NCBI GenBank assembly: GCA_937879825.1
Contig: CALFMQ010000101.1
Coordinates: 1 to 8,134 of the forward strand
Direction of reading: 5' to 3'
From: an uncultured Phycisphaerales bacterium
GTDB lineage: Bacteria > Planctomycetota > Phycisphaerae > Phycisphaerales > UBA1924
DNA length: 8,134 nt
Numbering within the stretch: position 1 is the first letter of the stretch; every line of letters begins with the position of its first letter. Of the stretch, positions 6,894 through 8,134 are shown piece by piece. Both the position numbers and the translations under genes were made by a program. The notes under the pieces were generated by a model that made no database searches, was not told where the DNA came from, and worked only from the letters and a program-made list of their open reading frames with translations.

Positions 6894-7482
6894 ATGGCGC
6901 GAGTTCCGCCGCGCCCTCCCCCCACCGCTCTTCTCCCGCGACCGTTCCGTCCCCCTCCGCCAGGCGCGCCTCGCCCGACACCGGATCGAACACGATCAAC
7001 CACGCGATTCTACCGCTCCGCGACCCCTCGCGTTCCGCAAACCGCCACCCGCGCGCATCGCTCCGACCGCTCGAGTCAAACCCCACCCGCGCCGACTCCG
7101 CCCACATCCCAGTCGCATCCAGCAGCCAGAGACTCCCCATGTCCACCGCGCGATCCCCCCGATCGCCGCCCGTCCTCGCAAGCACCATCGCCCCGGCCCC
7201 CCTACCCGCGTCACGACGCAGCTCCACCACCACCGTCTCGCGCCGCACCATCGCGTCCGCACGCGCCTCGCGCAGATGCATCACCACATCGGCAAGCCCC
7301 CGACGCGCCCGCGCCGAACCCGACTCGCTCCGCATCATCGCGCTCGCCGCCACGCCCATCATCAGCGCCGCGACCGCCAGCACGAGAATCATCTCAAGCA
7401 AGGTGAACCCGCCCCGCCTCACCCGCGCACGGCTGGCGGCTTCCCCCGTCGAGCGTGCCGCTTCAGTGGACCAATCCTGCAT
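6892..7482 (-). CDS. gspH: GspH-like minor pseudopilin of the T2SS
   Basis: This encodes a 196-residue minor pseudopilin, predicted to sit near the tip of the periplasmic pseudopilus. The class III signal is clear: Arg-rich leader, RRGG|FTLLEM with cleavage after Gly25, Glu at +5, then a hydrophobic helix (about 27-47). The body has the Arg-rich helix common in GspH/FimT proteins (HLREARADAMVRRETVVVEL) followed by beta-strand-like segments and FDPVSGEARL. I chose the ATG at 7482 because GGGAG lies 10 bases upstream. In-frame ATGs at 7509 and 7557 would give leaders of 34 and 50 residues and have no comparable site. Even so, the 25-residue leader is long. It is the first secretion gene of the run, 84 bases after the dockerin gene stop, and its TAG stop lies inside the gspG RBS. 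The H assignment rests on N-terminal style and position next to gspG; another minor pseudopilin is possible. Confidence 0.8.
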   Translation of the reverse strand: MQDWSTEAARSTGEAASRARVRRGGFTLLEMILVLAVAALMMGVAASAMMRSESGSARARRGLADVVMHLREARADAMVRRETVVVELRRDAGRGAGAMVLARTGGDRGDRAVDMGSLWLLDATGMWAESARVGFDSSGRSDARGWRFAEREGSRSGRIAWLIVFDPVSGEARLAEGDGTVAGEERWGEGAAELAP

Positions 7483-7492
7483 GCTCACGCTA

Positions 7493-7497
7493 CTCCC
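7493..7497 (-). promoter_or_regulatory. Ribosome binding site for the gspH-like gene
   Basis: GGGAG on the minus strand ends 10 bases before the ATG at 7482. It supports this start over the in-frame ATGs at 7509 and 7557. Confidence 0.5.
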
Positions 7498-7566
7498 GGC
7501 GAGCGGCATGACGCGAGCCGATCGACAACCCTTTACCCGCTTGGGCCTCGCGCCCACGCGGCATAC

Positions 7567-8134
7567 TCACTTGTTCCGCATGATCGCGATCGCGTCCTGC
7601 GTGTTCACCAGCCCGTCGTCGTTCACGTCCGCAGCCGCCAACTCCCCGTCGCTCATCGTGATCTGCGCCCCCGACACCGCCCGAAGCACGATCACCACAT
7701 CCTTGTCGTTGATCACGCCGTCGCCGTTCACGTCATACCCCTCGCCCCCCTCGCCGCCGCCCCCGCCCCCGCCATCGCCGGCGCTGTCCGTCAAGCGAAG
7801 ATTGAAACTCCGCGTCGGCGTCAGATCGATCGGCAGAATGTCGATCGGGGGCGCCTCCACCCCGCGATACCGATACACCGCACGCTCGCCCTGGTTGTTC
7901 TGCGTCCGCATGTTCGTGATCACCTCCGTCCCCGAGTCGAAGAACTTGAAGGTGATCACCGCCTCCTGCCGCGCGCCGTCCCGATCCTCCGTCGAGGGGT
8001 TGTCCCCGTACACCAGGATCGAGAACTCGTTGTCCCCCAGCGCCTCACCGCCCGGCAGATCGCCGCCCTCGCCCCCATCCCCGCCCCCCGCCTCGAACAC
8101 GAAGCGCCCCACCAGCAACTCACCATCGAAAGCG
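7567..8134 (-). CDS. Dockerin-type secreted protein, C-terminal part (5' end outside window)
   Basis: The frame is open to the right edge, so the start lies outside; 188 residues are visible and the gene ends at TGA. A TTG at 8118 is in frame, but coding clearly continues upstream of it. The visible N-terminal half looks beta-rich (VGRFVFE, FSILVYGD, AVITFKFFDSG) and has no family I recognise. Two Gly/Glu-rich low-complexity segments follow the pattern of linkers. The C-terminus carries two calcium-loop motifs of the type I dockerin pattern DxNxDGxxNxxD: DVNGDGVINDKD (visible residues 134-145) and DVNDDGLVNTQD (159-170), each followed by a short hydrophobic helix, the second ending the protein at RNK. 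Dockerins bind cohesins in cellulosomes; in planctomycetes they occur widely on exported proteins and their partner is mostly unknown. Export cannot be judged without the N-terminus. The gene is co-directional with the secretion operon, 84 bases upstream, so it may be a substrate of it; that is inference. Confidence 0.8.
   Translation of the reverse strand, partial: AFDGELLVGRFVFEAGGGDGGEGGDLPGGEALGDNEFSILVYGDNPSTEDRDGARQEAVITFKFFDSGTEVITNMRTQNNQGERAVYRYRGVEAPPIDILPIDLTPTRSFNLRLTDSAGDGGGGGGGEGGEGYDVNGDGVINDKDVVIVLRAVSGAQITMSDGELAAADVNDDGLVNTQDAIAIMRNK
7738..7773 (-). repeat. Poly-Gly linker just before the dockerin module
   Basis: Twelve codons read as Gly broken only by two Glu, immediately before the first calcium loop of the dockerin. 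The position between a beta-rich region and a small binding module fits an inter-domain linker. Repeated GGC/GGG-type codons make it a candidate for slippage. Confidence 0.65.
8047..8088 (-). repeat. Gly/Glu/Asp-rich low-complexity coding segment
   Basis: About 14 codons of the dockerin-type gene read mostly Gly with scattered Asp and Glu (GGGDGGEGGD LPGG). On the plus strand this is a run of cytosine-rich triplets. It probably encodes a flexible linker or loop, and such tracts are prone to length change by replication slippage. Confidence 0.6.

Noticed and set aside
7542..7556. Hairpin TGGGC/GCCCA between the dockerin gene and gspH, as a possible terminator
   Set aside because: The stem is only 5 base pairs and on the minus strand it is followed by AAGCGGGTAAAG, not a U-run. 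It could be chance in G+C-rich DNA.
7483..7566. A promoter for the secretion operon in the 84-base gap upstream of gspH
   Set aside because: I see TTGTCG-like bases but no convincing -10 partner at the right spacing. A promoter may be here or the operon may begin upstream of the dockerin gene; the sequence alone does not decide.
668..7591. Palindrome GATCGCGATC found at 668-677, 1231-1240 and 7582-7591, similar to the cyanobacterial HIP1 core
   Set aside because: Each copy falls on Ile-Ala-Ile codons (ATC GCG ATC) in gspJ, gspI and the dockerin gene. Codon preference explains it without a special site.

Overview
The window is one compact, G+C-rich operon on the minus strand that encodes the core of a type II secretion system (T2SS). 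A dockerin-type protein gene lies upstream of it on the same strand. Reading 5' to 3' on the minus strand (right to left), the order is: the 3' end of a dockerin-bearing secreted protein (8134-7567), gspH-like pseudopilin (7482-6892), gspG major pseudopilin (6879-6448), gspE ATPase (6451-4757), gspF platform protein (4747-3536), gspD secretin (3506-1296), gspI-like (1296-889), gspJ-like (892-119), and the start of gspK (149-1, cut by the window edge). No RNA gene, mobile element or CRISPR array is visible, and no stretch over about 100 bases lacks a gene.

The organism is probably a Planctomycetota bacterium, perhaps of the Phycisphaerae. The reasons are the high G+C, the diderm secretion machinery, the divergent Arg-rich pseudopilins in a non-proteobacterial gene order (H-G-E-F-D-I-J-K instead of C-D-E-F-G-H-I-J-K-L-M), and a C-terminal type I dockerin on a non-cellulosomal protein. 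This placement is inferred from style, not from a marker gene.

The parts fit one machine. GspE is the cytoplasmic ATPase and GspF the inner-membrane platform. GspG builds the pseudopilus, and GspH/I/J/K form its tip. GspD is the outer-membrane channel. The assembly-platform genes gspC, gspL and gspM and the prepilin peptidase gspO are not seen; C/L/M could lie past the left edge. Most junctions overlap or nearly touch (TGATG at D/I, ATGA at G/E and I/J, 31 bases at J/K, 9 bases at E/F, 29 bases at F/D, and an RBS on the stop codon at H/G), which suggests tight translational coupling.

Start codons were reassigned where the longest open frame was misleading. gspD, gspG, gspH and gspK starts rest on Shine-Dalgarno matches; gspE, gspI and gspJ starts rest on stop/start overlaps. 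The points most worth a second look are: a secretin that appears to be a lipoprotein with a long acidic tail, a GspE whose four-cysteine metal site has an unusually short loop, a highly charged insert in GspJ, the dockerin gene next to the secretion operon, and the gene order itself. I see no evidence for a wholly new system; this is a recognisable but divergent T2SS.
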